A DNA stretch of 64,000 bases from the NCBI GenBank assembly GCA_024734555.1, contig JANPWX010000026.1, positions 2,127,009 to 2,191,008 on the forward strand. Direction: 5' to 3'. Position 1 is the first letter of the stretch. Each line of letters starts with the position of its first letter. Below the pieces are notes generated by a model. The model was not told where the DNA came from and searched no databases. It was given only the letters and a program-made list of their open reading frames with translations. The translations under genes were made by a program, and so were the position numbers. The stretch comes from Trochalopteron elliotii (Eukaryota; Chordata; Aves; Passeriformes; Leiothrichidae). Positions 24,571-37,000 of the stretch are shown piece after piece.

Positions 24571-24601
24571 CAAATCTTAACAAGACACTGCTTATCAATT
24601 C
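24571..24601 (-). CDS. candidate short exon
   Basis: Minus-strand acceptor ATGTCCTTTGCTCAG, 31 bases, donor TTG/GTAAGTGG. In phase 0 it encodes ELISSVLLRF plus one base, which would join 16461-16528 in frame (Ala at the junction). The preceding candidate 26226-26309 does not fit its phase, so the two exclude each other in one transcript. Very short exons with good sites are often decoys. Confidence 0.22.
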
Positions 24602-25226
24602 CTGAGCAAAGGACATTTGTTCTTAAACCAAGTGCATACCTTCACACCAGCTTAAAATCATGTGTTGTCTCCAAAATCAGACATTAAAGGTATGCACATT
24701 CCCCATCAGAGATTACTCCTTATCTCCTGAGCCTAACGACTCACTCTTAACATCAAAAACAACTCCAAAGAGAGATCAGGTAAGGCACGGCAGTGAAATA
24801 CCACGCTCCTCCCAAAAGCACTCAGATGGACAATAGGTGCAATCTCTGCCATCGGAACACCACATTCAGTGGCAAGAAGCCCTTGCAATTAGGAATCCAA
24901 CTCGAAGCAGGTTTCAGCACCAAATCACTATCTAAGCATTCCTAAGACTGTACTAATAAATATGACCAAAGTTCACTAGCTGCTTGCACAGCCCTTAAAT
25001 GTCCTAAAACATGGAAGAAACAAACACCTTTCCACGTTTTTTGCTCTCTGCCACAAGAACATAAGAGCGACAAACACGATTTCAAACAGCAGTGAACCTT
25101 TCCTACAGATACAATGGCCTATGGTGATGTTACATGACCAAAAAAATCGGAGACCCACGCAGAAACACTGCCATCTCCTCCAGCAGCCAGACAGGTGGCA
25201 GCCAGGAGCCTTACTCCAGAACATCT

Positions 25227-25266
25227 GAGATAGATATATATAGATAGATAGATATAGATATATAAC
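25227..25266. repeat. GATA/TA microsatellite
   Basis: Interrupted (GATA)n mixed with (TA)n units over about 40 bases. It is a simple repeat that may be length-polymorphic. Confidence 0.9.
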
Positions 25267-25494
25267 ATATCCCTATGGGGATGCACCACAGCCACCAGTG
25301 ATTCTGAGCTTTAGGCAGAGAGGAAGAGGGATGATTGGTGACAGTGACTAACAGCAGACAACTCCTACAAAGGCTGGCCACGGTGGCTGCAGAGGAATGG
25401 GAAGGTGAGGCACAAGGACACCACACCTGTGGTGTTCAGCATGAGGAACTGAGATCCAGGCAGGTTTATTATTAGCTTTGGCTTCCATAGCTGT

Positions 25495-25510
25495 CTGTTG
25501 GTACCAACAG
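25495..25510. repeat. perfect 16-bp palindrome
   Basis: CTGTTGGTACCAACAG equals its own reverse complement and is flanked on both sides by AGCT a few bases away. It could be a dimeric protein-binding site, but nothing else supports a function. Confidence 0.7.
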
Positions 25511-26225
25511 AGCTAATTACTGTTTCTGCTCTTTGCTCGCCAACCCCACTTGGAAGGGCTCATTAAGTCAGGAGTCAGGCAATACCCACAACAGCCTCCA
25601 CTACATTTAGACAGCACTTCTCTGCTGGAGAAATAAGCCACAGAAACCCTGGAGAGTGAGATGCAGAAGGCAGATGCACAGGGAGTCAGCTCAGGAGCAA
25701 CAGAACTGGATCAAAACTACTTCTGTGGAAATCCAAGTTGCTTTCTGCACCCTGTTCACTACCCCGAAGTCCAAAAATAAAGCCCTGTAGTTACACCATC
25801 CCTGCATCATCACAAGCTTTCCTCAGTGTGCCTGCTGCCTCTCAACTAAAGCATCCTGCAGATCTGACCTCTGAAAAATCATCACAGCACATGTAAACTG
25901 ACGGGGAAGCCTGTAAGTGTTAAGACTTATTCCTTTGAAGACAACATTCTCAATTACATTTAACACAGATCATGATTATTATTTCTAGTGTCACACATCA
26001 AGGAGTGGCTTGTCTGTCAGATATTATCTGTTTAATATGCAAGTGGTCAGCAGTCTCAGACAAATTATCTAGCTCAAGAAACAGTAGGCAGACTGCAAAC
26101 TTTTCATCCACAACACAATACAGGTGTTTTCAGATTATAAAGTCATTGTTTCTATGCACAAGACCCAACTGAGAGCTTCTGACAAAATAAGGTTATACCT
26201 TGTCACATTAGCCCCTCTGCCTTAC

Positions 26226-26309
26226 CTCCCTCACCAGCATTCTTAACCCATTTCAAAAGTTTGATTTTTTCAGAAAGGGGTTTTGACTCCTTTGTGAAAC
26301 TATCAATTG
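26226..26309 (-). CDS. candidate internal coding exon (basic helix)
   Basis: Minus-strand acceptor GTATTTGCCAGTCTACAG, 84 bases open in a single frame, donor GAG/GTAAGG. It encodes 27 residues containing IDSFTKESKPLSEKIKLLKW and ending VKNAGEG, a lysine-rich amphipathic segment. It begins with two bases completing a codon and leaves one. Both ends fit the candidates at 30892-30933 (upstream) and 16461-16528 (downstream), giving Ala at each junction. This is one of the best exon candidates in the window. The gene is not recognised. Confidence 0.42.
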
Positions 26310-26844
26310 CTGTAGACTGGCAAATACATCTACCATTTGCTTTTTTCCTCATCCTTAATTCAAAGAAATTAATTTCTTATATTTCCAGTGCGTTCTCTTC
26401 TGTAGATTCAGTAATACTAGCATTTATCCCTAACAGGCAGACACAGAGTTGATGGTCAGCACAGAAATGAATTAGAGGTCTCAAAGCTGCTGCTGCTAGA
26501 GGGAAAAACAGCCCTGAAGAACCTACCAGGGGAGGAAAGAACTTGTCACCTCTCTTGGCAGCCTCAGATACTAGAAAAAGTCTGAATGAATCCAGCAGCA
26601 GCTCCAAGACCCCACACATTTAATGGCGAGCCAAATCCTGCAAAATCTGGTAAAAGTTCTACAGAGTTTCCAGCTGTACTTTTAACTAAAGCTTTTTGGC
26701 ACTTGTGAAGGTACAAAGAGCAGCCAGGAGCTCTAGAACAAGCGTATAAGCTGGATGTGTCCATAAAAACAACCAGCAATGCAATAATTTTCTTGTAAAT
26801 TTTGTAAATACTTTATGTCTGTTCTCAAATAGGGGACCCTGCAG

Positions 26845-26983
26845 CTTCAGTTAGCTCAGCTGGTTACAACATGGTGCTAATAATGCCATGGTTATGAGCC
26901 TAAACCCCATATGGGCCATTCACTTAAGAGCTGGACTCCACGATCCTTGTGAGTCCCTTCCAACTCTAAATATTCAGTGATTC
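26845..26983 (+). mobile_element. TguSINE1-type SINE (tRNA-Ile-derived), copy 2
   Basis: TTAGCTCAGCTGGTTA keeps the A box of tRNA-Ile very well. GTGCTAATAATGCC matches its anticodon region, and CATATGGGCCA the acceptor-stem end. The CR1-like tail follows: TTCACTTAAGAG, CGATCCTTGTGAGTCCCTTC, CAACTC and ATTCAGTGATTCC. The head is better preserved than in copy 1, while the B box is damaged (GAGCCTAAACCCC), so it should not be transcribed by RNA polymerase III. Confidence 0.92.
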
Positions 26984-29900
26984 CTTCCCTTCTGTACTAT
27001 GAGTGCACTGAGACTGTGCTGCTCACGCTTTACATTTATCCTCCCACAGCTGAATGGACTGAAAATAAGGCAAGATTGGGCTGTGGATCTCTGTCACAAG
27101 TAACAAATTTAAGCTATCTGCAGTTTGACTCCACTTTGGCCAAATACTATTTCCTCACTTATATTTAGTGCACACGGTGGCACAAAACCTGCCTTGCATG
27201 CAGTTTGGGAGAACCTGCATTCATGAGTGCCCTGCTAAATTAAAATTCTGCCCTGGAGGATTGGGAAGACCTTTTTGCAGCCTCCCAGAGACTGTCTGAC
27301 GATTGCAAGCTATGTACTGATGCAGCACATGTACTGTGTGCTGCCTCCTGCCAGCTCTGCTCGGTGGATACTGTACAGATGAAAGACCACGCTGACAGAC
27401 AGGGACAGTTGTTCCTCCAGTTTCAACAGCAAGTTTTGCCAGAGGAGATTCCCCAGAGTTACAGTCATGATTTAGCTGGCTCTGCACAGTTGTCTAACCC
27501 AGGGGTCAAGGTCTGCAGGTTTTTTTGCCATTGACTTGCACTTCCCTTTCTGCTTCTTTTTTTCCTTGTTTTGTTTTTTTAAGACTTAAGAGTTAACTTA
27601 CAACTCAAGAACAGTAAATGCCTTGGTTTGTGTTTTGGGGAGGCAGTTAATTATTGAAATACTGCATCTTCATTTTTGTATATGAAGAAGTAATAGATTT
27701 CTAACCTTAAAATTACAGAGCAGTTTCCTTCAAAGGGATATTTCATTTTTCTTTCCCATGGCACATGACAAGACTCTAAGCTCAAGCTTTAATGCAAGAA
27801 CACATGCTCTCTGAAATTATTAACTTGCACTGTGAGCTTACAGAAGGTACCAGCTGAGTAAGAAGTAAAAGGGTAGCTATTTGAGGTTAGCTATTTACTA
27901 GGTTAAGGTTACAGTCACACACAGGGCACATACAGAGCACATGAAATTACCCATGAAAGTATATGAAGAGACCATTTGCCCTTTAGGGAACCAGCTGATA
28001 ATTCCAGGCAGTTCAGGGTCAACCTGATATCCCTTACTGTATCATGGGGCTGGTGGAGGTGTCAGGCAGGGTGCCCCTGTGGCATCTGGGGGAATGGTCA
28101 CAACTGTGAGGGCACAGGGAGGCGAGAGGACAATGCTAGGCTCAGGCTATTTTAAGAAAGCCTACAGCTTTCTTCATTCTGTGCTTTCTGGAGTTACTTC
28201 AAAGATATTAAGTGTTTGGGGAATTAACTACATCATTTTGATGTTTTAAACAGTGGAATAAAGGACTTTCTGAGAAGCAGGGTTGTACAATAGATCCTTA
28301 GGCATTTCTCCTTTTGAAGCTTTGGCAATAGCTGATCACCTCGTGGCATTTGTATGGTCTCACTTGGTAACTGGGAAATTATCTAAGACCAACTGGTCTT
28401 AGTTTTGCTGCAAGTGATTTAGAATTCCCAAGGGACAGGGGAAGAGCAACAAATACTGCATTCAATACTGATCCAGAGACATAACCAAAGAAATAAACAC
28501 AAGTCACAGCAATAAACTAATGGAGTTGCAGTACATCTGATCTCAGAAACTTTTCAAAGGTTTCTTATAATTATCTTCTTCATTCATTTATATCTACAAA
28601 GTCTTGAAAAAAAAAAAACTTTTGCAGAAGAAATCTGACTGGAATTATAAAGGTTTATCAGCAAAGAAAATCTGACTTTAAGCTTAATTTTAGATGCTGT
28701 CAAGAAAAAAAAAATTGGTACTCTAACAGCCTTACAGGAACTGATGAAACCTGCAAACCTGATCTGAAAAAGTCAGAATATAATTCAGAGAAATGAGACA
28801 GTAAGAGCTGAAGTTCCTAACAAACCAGTCTTTCAAAGGTACATATCAAAAAAGTGAATCAAGGACCCCATCTTTTATTACAACATATTTATTCTTTTGA
28901 TTGAAGAAAGAAGGCCTTTGTACACATCCTGTATATATCTGAATTTCTGTCACTTGTGAGTCCACTAGCTAGTTGCAAATTTTTTTGACAGCATGGAAGA
29001 TTTACGACAGAGAGAAATAATGAAGAAATTCAAATAAACTGAAAGCAACAACCTTAGAGGCTGAGAATCACAAGGGAGGCACAAGCTGAGAACATCAAAC
29101 ACTTGAAAACACAAATATTTACACAGATTCTTAAACTCAGAGAATAACTCTTTAAATATTAATAAAACCCAAAATGTAAAGTTCCTCATACCAACACAAA
29201 TTACCTGAAACAAAAGATCAGCTTTTCCAGGCTTTCTAAATCAAAGTTAATATTTAATACAGAGCTTTCCTTAGTCCAGTAACTAAAAGTGAGTTCTGTG
29301 TTAGCAAATCAGAGCATCCTACTTGCTTTCAAGTTATGAATATACTTTTGTATGTTACAAATAAAAGGTGACCTCAAGAAAAATGGAGCTTTGCTCATTT
29401 TTAAGTAAACACAGCTTATCCAGATTTTCAGATCTTATAAAAAAAGCACTGCTTAGATGTCTGGTAAGTAACATTTTGCCCAACAAACAAGATAAGGACT
29501 AGCCCAAGCTCTCACTGTTGGCTCTCACGGCGAGCTGGCAGAGGGCTCAAGGAGGGAGGAGCTGAAGAAGCAGAAGCATTTGGCAATGGAAGACCAGGAA
29601 GTCAGTATCTGGCTGTCTGACAAGACAATTTTCTGGCTGTAATCTCATTCTCTTAAGCAAATTAAAATAACAAAAAATGCTCTCACTGCCCTTCTGGTTA
29701 ACAGCACTTCATTCACTTGAACAGTCTGCTGTTCGAATTGTTACTAAAAATATTACCAAGAATAAGTTTTATTTCTGACCTCAAGCCAGCAGAAGAAAGT
29801 CTCAGAATTCCCTCACAACACTAAGATGGCCCAGTTAAGTCTAACTTAACTCCCAGAAAGTGCTTTTCTGGTGAGTGCATGCTTCATTGAAAACAACATG

Positions 29901-30891
29901 CATCACATATGGAAAAAGGGTTACCAGTGGACCATTTACTCTATGAACACAATCCTGCCCAAGCAGCATCACACAAAACTTGTCTTCTATTCTTTATCCA
30001 GGTGATACTAAAAATCACCCTAAAGTAGCCTGAGGCAAGGGTAAAATGTTGAAAATTCAATAATTGGAAGCAATATACTGAAATAGTCTTGCAACAAAAC
30101 ACACACAAGATTTCCAAACATGACGTATTCCACTGCCCCTGGTGTCAACACTTTTCTCCAGAACACTGTATTAATAAAAGGCATGAAGAGGCAAATCAAA
30201 AAAGCCCTTTCGATAAGTATAAACTCTCAGGAAGAAGAGACCATGTGATTGTCTGAACTCCTAGGCACCATTCAACAAGAATCACATTACTGGTGAAATA
30301 CATTTTGACATTATTAAAGTTCTTGATTTAACCTCACTGTAGCTCTCTGTTTACAAACAACCACAGTGAAGTGTCAGAAGAGGCAATGAAGTGCCTGCAC
30401 TTTTTAAAAAAATCTATATTTCTTATTTTAATATCTCCTACGTGAACATTTCAACACCAAATCTCGCAGTTAATATGGTTTTAGAAGGTTCTGCCTCAGG
30501 TCAGTATCTTGAAAAAAAACACTTAGATATTTATAAGCTTTTTATGCAACATGAAAAGCAAAAGTAACCAAATAATACATCTGGTTGTGTCCTACTTCAC
30601 CATTACACCACTAGGAAAAAACAGTAACTGTTTTGAGACCAAGCACAAAGATGTCCTAATTACTGGAAATCCCTCCACAAACCTAAGCAGCAGAGCAAGA
30701 TTAATAGTCACAAGACCCAGAGATTAATCTATTTACCAAAGAATCTGTGCAACAAAGCAGTCTAATACTGAGATTACTGAAGCAAGATTTTCAACAAAGT
30801 AAGAGTCAAGAGACCTAAACACTGCAAAACATCTCCCTAATAATGACTTCTTATAAAACCTAAAAATACATTCCATAAAAAAAAATATTAC
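26984..30891. other. A+T-rich DNA, one weak exon candidate
   Basis: Minus strand 29205-29235 has acceptor TTAACTTTGATTTAG, 31 bases open in two frames, and donor CAG/GTAATT. It is too short and too ambiguous to call. The remainder has A runs near 28608 and 28705 and no recognised repeat. Confidence 0.45.
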
Positions 30892-30933
30892 CTTGATGAC
30901 TTCCATTTAAAATGTCTAATTCAACAAGTAAAA
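30892..30933 (-). CDS. candidate short coding exon
   Basis: On the minus strand 42 bases end at donor AAG/GTAATA and encode LLVELDILNGSHQ. The acceptor is only moderate (CTTGATTTAATTTGTCTGGA, then GAG). The single trailing base and the two bases opening 26226-26309 make an Ala codon. It extends the chain of compatible exons upstream but is the weakest member of it. Confidence 0.28.
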
Positions 30934-31092
30934 CTCTCCAGACAAATTAAATCAAGAGCCAAAATTACTATAAACACATTACAACATAAGCCAAGTAACA
31001 GACTGACCAGTGAAATAAGTCTTCTGGTTTTAATTACCTTAAAAGTACAATAATAGATGCCAAAGGCAAAAAAATATTTTTTTTTAAAAAGA

Positions 31093-31119
31093 CCCTACCC
31101 AACTCCCACCCTCCTCCCC
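31093..31119 (-). other. G-quadruplex motif beside an A tract
   Basis: The plus strand has five runs of three or more C (31093-31095, 31098-31100, 31105-31107, 31109-31111, 31116-31119). The minus strand therefore has five G runs with loops of one to four bases, a canonical quadruplex motif. Sixteen A residues follow at 31122-31137. Confidence 0.8.
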
Positions 31120-31137
31120 ACAAAAAAAAAAAAAAAA

Positions 31138-33879
31138 TCCTCTGTGTTGGAAAAGCATAACCATCAGTACCAAACAGCATAACCAATCAGTAAAATAATA
31201 CCAAAATTTAATTGCTGATAGGAAAAAAAGCCTAAAACTCTAATTGTAAGAAATTATTTATTCAGTATATTTCACAATTGGATTATCTTCCAAAAAATAT
31301 TTATTACTGCTTTATAAGGAAAGAAAAACAACCAGTGTCAGATCTAGAACACAAACTTACTAAGGTTAATATATATATAAATAGAATTAATTTTTCAGAA
31401 AAGGCTGATCAAGTTAGCTGAACCAAGAGAAGGCTCAGAGGTACCAGACTGGATGATTGCCTGCAAGCAAGCATCACGGAGCAGTCTTCCAAATCCCACT
31501 TCAATGAAAGATGGTACAGCAAAATTCAGTAACCCAGAATGTGGAACAAGACAATTCAAACCAGAAATTTCAAGGGCTGTTGGAGTCTTTGTTGTGTAGA
31601 TTGCTTAAAAACATTCACTCATCTTACCTAGGAATTCAGTAAATTTTATTGCTTACACCAGGGACAGATGGCTCTCAAAAGACAAACTGGCTGTAAACTA
31701 CATGTATGCTACAGAGGACACCAGAGTTCCTGCATGTTGGTTGATCTTTCCACACCTTATTATTTCGTCAGAGACTTCCACCTGCACAGATTTCAAAGGT
31801 ATGAGCTTTAAAAAAAGAACAATTCACAAAAAAGACCTTAAACCAAGCACTGTTGTCACTTGGGTTCGCACTAAAGAAATAAATGCTCACTCCTAATGCT
31901 CCTATCATCCTATAGTTACATTTACCAATTAATATTTTTTTTTAACTTGCACAGCATGAACTATATGAGAAACACCTTACAGCTCCTAAGAGCACACGGT
32001 CCACGAGGGCAGAACACACTGCACTGAGCTGCATTCTGTGCTTCACAGGCTGTGCTGACACCACTGAACACCTGACTGAAACAGGACAGAAAAAGACCTC
32101 CCGGCTGCTCATCCACAGACTTCCAGGGAACTATAAAGAAGCTCAGACACCTTCCTCAGCCTGAGGGGGCTCTCCCATGAAGACAGAAACCATTCCTTCC
32201 ATCTAGGGTATCCAACAGAGGAGAAAAATGAGGGTGATAACAGAATGATTAACAAACTATTACAGCTCCCAAATTCCATGCTACAGATTCAGAGGTCAGC
32301 CAGCCGGTCCCAGAGGAGCATTTCCTAGCTGACAAGTACCACCAGACAGTGCCACCCACTCCCCACTGCGATCTTGACAGCTGCCTGCCCCAATGACCAG
32401 GTGAGGACTGGACAGAGGCACCTGCTGCCAGCACATAACCCACCTGGGGGAGTGGGGAAGGAAGAACGGGTTCAGTGGGGGCAAAGGAATCTAACAGGTT
32501 TTTCCCTACAAACTGAACTTATTCAGTGTTCGGGCCTCAGTCATCAGAAATTGCAGGCCCGTGGAAATTGGTATTTTTAATGAGCCAAATGCTAAATACA
32601 ATATGAGAATCCATGAGCAAACCTATAACTTCAGCACTGATAACTTCGTTTACACCTAGCTCAAGAGCCAGTTGCACCAGACTTCTTCCATTTCTTTTTG
32701 TGCTAAATAATTATCTTCAATAGTGCTTTTATAGCAGGCCTTCATTTTCTCACAGTCTCATTAGCCAGGAGACTTGAAAACAATAGGTCTTCTTGCATGC
32801 AAAGACAGAGGATGCAGCTGCTTCCATCTACAAATAAGATGATATATCAGATGTGACTGCTATTGTTTCAGCAGTCCATCAGGTATATGAGAAGATTAGA
32901 AGTAAGGGTCAAGGTGTGCTTTTTCCTTTCTTTGAACTGACAGGACCACTATCTTTAAAAAAAAAAAGGACCAAAAAGGTGAACAGAAGAGAAATGCAAT
33001 AGTTTATACAAGTCTCACATTTTCCAGGTTCTTGACATAAGACAATCCTGAACTGTAACTCCAGAAACCACTGAGCAGTGGAACAAGCTCTGAATTTTAA
33101 TAATGATTTATGAGATTACAGACTTGTCACATACTGTACATCCAGTGATACTTTAAAAACACCTGTGGGAAAATGTAAATCTGAGCTTTCATTAAGATTT
33201 TTGTAGTTAATGGCCTACCTGCACATATTTGACATGTATTTAAATCATACCTCAGATTTTCAAAGAGGACACAGAAGAAGCATAGAATAAAATGCCTGTA
33301 TTACTCATCAATTGAGATGGCAGATGAGTTTAGGAACATTTTATTAGGAACACGAGTTTAGGATGGGTTTAACATATATCACACTCCAATCCAATCCGCA
33401 GGTACCCAGTACTTTAAGCTCACTCCTGAATGATGAAAAGAACAAGGGAGACAAGAGTAGAGAAGCACAGGAAAATCCAAGTGCTTTCAGTACCAGTTTG
33501 TGAAACTGCATCTCAAGACAAGGATGGATCCCAGGGTCATGAGTAGTAAAGGATTCACAAAGAAAGAAGAGGAAAACAAAAAAAAACCCACTTCCTACCC
33601 TTATCAGATAATAAAACTTCACTGATCTATTGTCAAGTATTTCCTCTCTGATGTACCTTTTTCTTGTGATGACACCAATTCTATTAAGCCATACCACCCC
33701 CTAATCCAAATGAGCACTATCGTAAATTAAATTACACTAGAAATACTCAGACATTTCATCAATACCTTTGGTTTAGGAAAGTATAATTTAAGTTTTTCTT
33801 GAGAAAAATGTATTAAGGTAACAGTACTGCACTGGCTATAGTACACCCACCATTGGGATTTGGCTGCTCTATGTGTTAC
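31138..33879. other. unique DNA, no supported gene
   Basis: Positions 32290-32500 are G+C-richer, with short overlapping frames and no splice logic. Minus strand 31629-31653 has a consensus donor (TAG/GTAAGATG) after a 25-base open segment, but the acceptor is poor. No repeat was recognised. Confidence 0.45.
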
Positions 33880-34014
33880 CTTGAAGCTGTTGGTCACAGA
33901 AGACAGTTCTGCTTTGGAAGAGGAGCAACACTCCTTAAAAAGCTCATACATCTCGCCAAGATGTCTTCTAGCTCCCTCTTCCCAGAAGCTCCTACAGCAG
34001 GGGTGCACCCCAAC
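33880..34014 (-). CDS. candidate coding exon, 45 codons
   Basis: Minus-strand acceptor GAGGTTTCTCTGTAG, 135 bases open, donor AAG/GTAACA. The frame encodes a Cys- and Glu-rich segment, for example CCRSFWEEGARRHLGEMY and ELFKECCSSSKAELSS. A second acceptor-like TGTAG would start it at 33991 instead. The opposite strand is also open here (33853-34323, 156 codons), so lack of stops alone is weak evidence. It ends at a codon boundary and does not fit the phase of 30892-30933. No family is recognised. Confidence 0.33.
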
Positions 34015-37000
34015 CTACAGAGAAACCTCATCCCTCAGACAAAAACATTTCCATCTTTCATAATGCATCTAGAACTCACTCACAGGCAATTGAATTCCAA
34101 ACCAGCTCCAAATTCAGGGACACCAGAGCTGAAAAATACTGTACCTTCCCACACAGCCTCAATTTATGATATATATGATGTATCTTTCTATATGTATATA
34201 AGGAAGACAGTTAAACAGATATTCCTGACAAGCCATATACAACCTTTGGTGGTTTTTCTGTATAAAGCTTCATACCACTGTGGCGAATTTGAATTAAATT
34301 TTGGGTTTTCTTCATGGATTTGAAAGGCAGGCAAGCCCTCAAAAACATGGTGGAGGCAGCAAGAAAAAAAGAATAAACTAAAAATAGGGTTAGGGAGAAG
34401 AATGTTCAGAAGCACTTGAGCCAAAAACAAGCGTTGCAGTCATAATGAAAACTGTAAGCAATTCTGACTGAGTAAAAAGCACAGCCCAACAGGCCCAGAA
34501 TGTGCTCATAACTTAGCAATTCATTATAAATATAGGATAAACAGTTCTGAACATAATTCTGTTTTGCTTTTTAATCTCAAAAGTTTACATGCATTATGTT
34601 GGAGGACACTTTCTCTTTTGTGCTTGCTAGGAGAAAATCCCTATTTTTACAGTCAATTGTGCCAAAAGCCTCCAGCATCAATTAGTGACTGTGTTTAGCA
34701 GAAAAATGTGACTTCCGTCAACAGTAACAAAGTGACACTGGTATTCACCAAGTGCTTTACACTATTCTTCAGATAACTGACTTGCTTTTTTTATTAAAGA
34801 ACAGCATTAAAGGCTGCTAATAGCATGTTGTGCTGCTTGCACACATACTCATGCCTCAGACAAAAGTTCAAACAGAGGAACAAGCCTAGACTCAAAACTG
34901 AAGTCTGCATCAATTCACACAGCCACAGATTACTGATGATCTACTGCCCTTTTAGTCACGGCTAAAACCCTTTGAAAAATCCTTTTAGTGCTGAATCACA
35001 CAATCTACAAACATCTGGAACTATCATAAAAAAATCCCATTTGAAAACAGGCTAAATGACAGGCTTTTAAGGGCAAACCGTATGCACGTCATACAACTCA
35101 GAATTACTGAAGTTCTCATATCATTTTTCAGAAAGGAATATATTTTACCAATTCTTCTTGAAAAACATAACATTGGAGTATCAATTGAAGGATTTCAGTG
35201 ACTTTCACAGCTTACAGATACATCCATAGTATACAGTAGCTATACAAGCTCATCAGCTAGACAGCTTGTCAAACATTAACTTTTACAACAAGGTATTAAA
35301 AATCTTTTAATCAGAAAGTTATCTTAACATAATACTTACTTGCCACTAATCCTTTTCCTGAAAAAAAGTATTCTTATTTTTGGACAAAGCCCTGGACAAG
35401 GTCTCAAAAGTGCATTTTTTAATAATGCTGTTTGCCTGTTTTCACAACTGTCCATCACACACATTTCACCACATAAAAGATGCTATGGTAAACAAAGAAC
35501 ACTACAACGCTCGTGAAGCATCATCCACCATAAAACAACAAAGAGGTATTTCTCTGGTTTCAGATCAAGTCGACAGAAGGAAAAAAAATATTATTGCTTT
35601 AGCATATGCTCAAAGCACAGCAATAGTATGGTGGGTCTGCTCTAACTGAGTACCAGAGAAGGTATTGCAGCACCAAATTCATAATCTGAATTAGGTACCA
35701 TACACAACATGACTGCATTGAGTATCTAGAAGTCCTTTTGTAAGACTGCTCCCTGTGACAAAGCCATGCAACATTCTCATTAGAAAGAAATATCTCGGGC
35801 TGTCCAAATTTATAGCTGCCTATTTCTGGGCAGATTTTAATGTAGGTATTTCTTGTGTTCCAGTACAAAGCAACTCCTCCTCCTCCATTTTTTTTCCCTA
35901 CTCCAACCACTATAAGCATAAAATAGGCAAAGCCATATATCGTATACACGGAGGTTGCTTTGTTATGTATGAGCTGCTGCCAAAAGAAAGCAGCACTGTA
36001 ATAGCCACTTGAAATAGAGAGCATAATTGGAGCAAGTCAGCTGCAGCACAGACACAAAGGCACGGGAGAGGGGGGGGTAAAAGGAAGCACCTTCCTTACT
36101 GCATAAGGAAATACCACCTTCTTCCCAGCAAAACAAACTCTGTGTAAGAACAGCTATAGCAGTACAACCCCTCTGAGCGCTTCCGCCACAGCAAAGACAG
36201 GATTATGAAAGATCATGAACTATACTGTTCTCTCGACTTTGTTATTTCCCAAAGGTATCACAGTACCAGCAAATTAAAGGAACATTCCTTCCTCCTCTCC
36301 TCTGCACGGTTCCCAACCCCCATGGACTTGCTACACAAATGTTTATGTAGCCTTTTGCATTTATATATTTTTATTGATTCCGCTTTAGAAAAAGTCCCAC
36401 ACCACTTCAGTGTCTCACAAATAGCACAAACATTTAAGGTCAAATCTTGTACTTTGTACTTGCATCTGAGATTTGAATGCTGAAATGCTTCAGAGAATAT
36501 AGAGATGATTACCAGCCCTACAACCTTTCATTGGATTTGTGGTCAGTGCATAAGCATTTGCAAGTTTTCTGTACAGTTATCATGCTGCACACTGAACAGT
36601 TAGTGTCTCTCAAGATGAAAATGAAAACTTGCTATTGCAGAATAAAAACAAAAAAATGCGTCTTTCTTTCCTTGTCTATGAATTTATTTTTTTTTCTTTT
36701 TTCAAGCTGAATAGGCATTTTCTCCTGAAGGAACTTTTGTAGATGTTCAAATTTAAATTTCCCCACACATCTTCTGGAACACAGACTTGCAAGTCCAAAA
36801 TGTTGGGATTTAAGACTTACTGTTAATTTGCAGGAGCACTCTGAGAACTGATTTGACAGAGGTGTCTAACATCCTCCATAAAAAGGAAATCTTCCTGATC
36901 AACTAATTCAAGGTTTTGCACTCAGTCTAGAATCCCAAGAATTACAGAGACATTACAATCCATTTTACTAAATGAAATTAGTTCATTATCTTCAATATTA

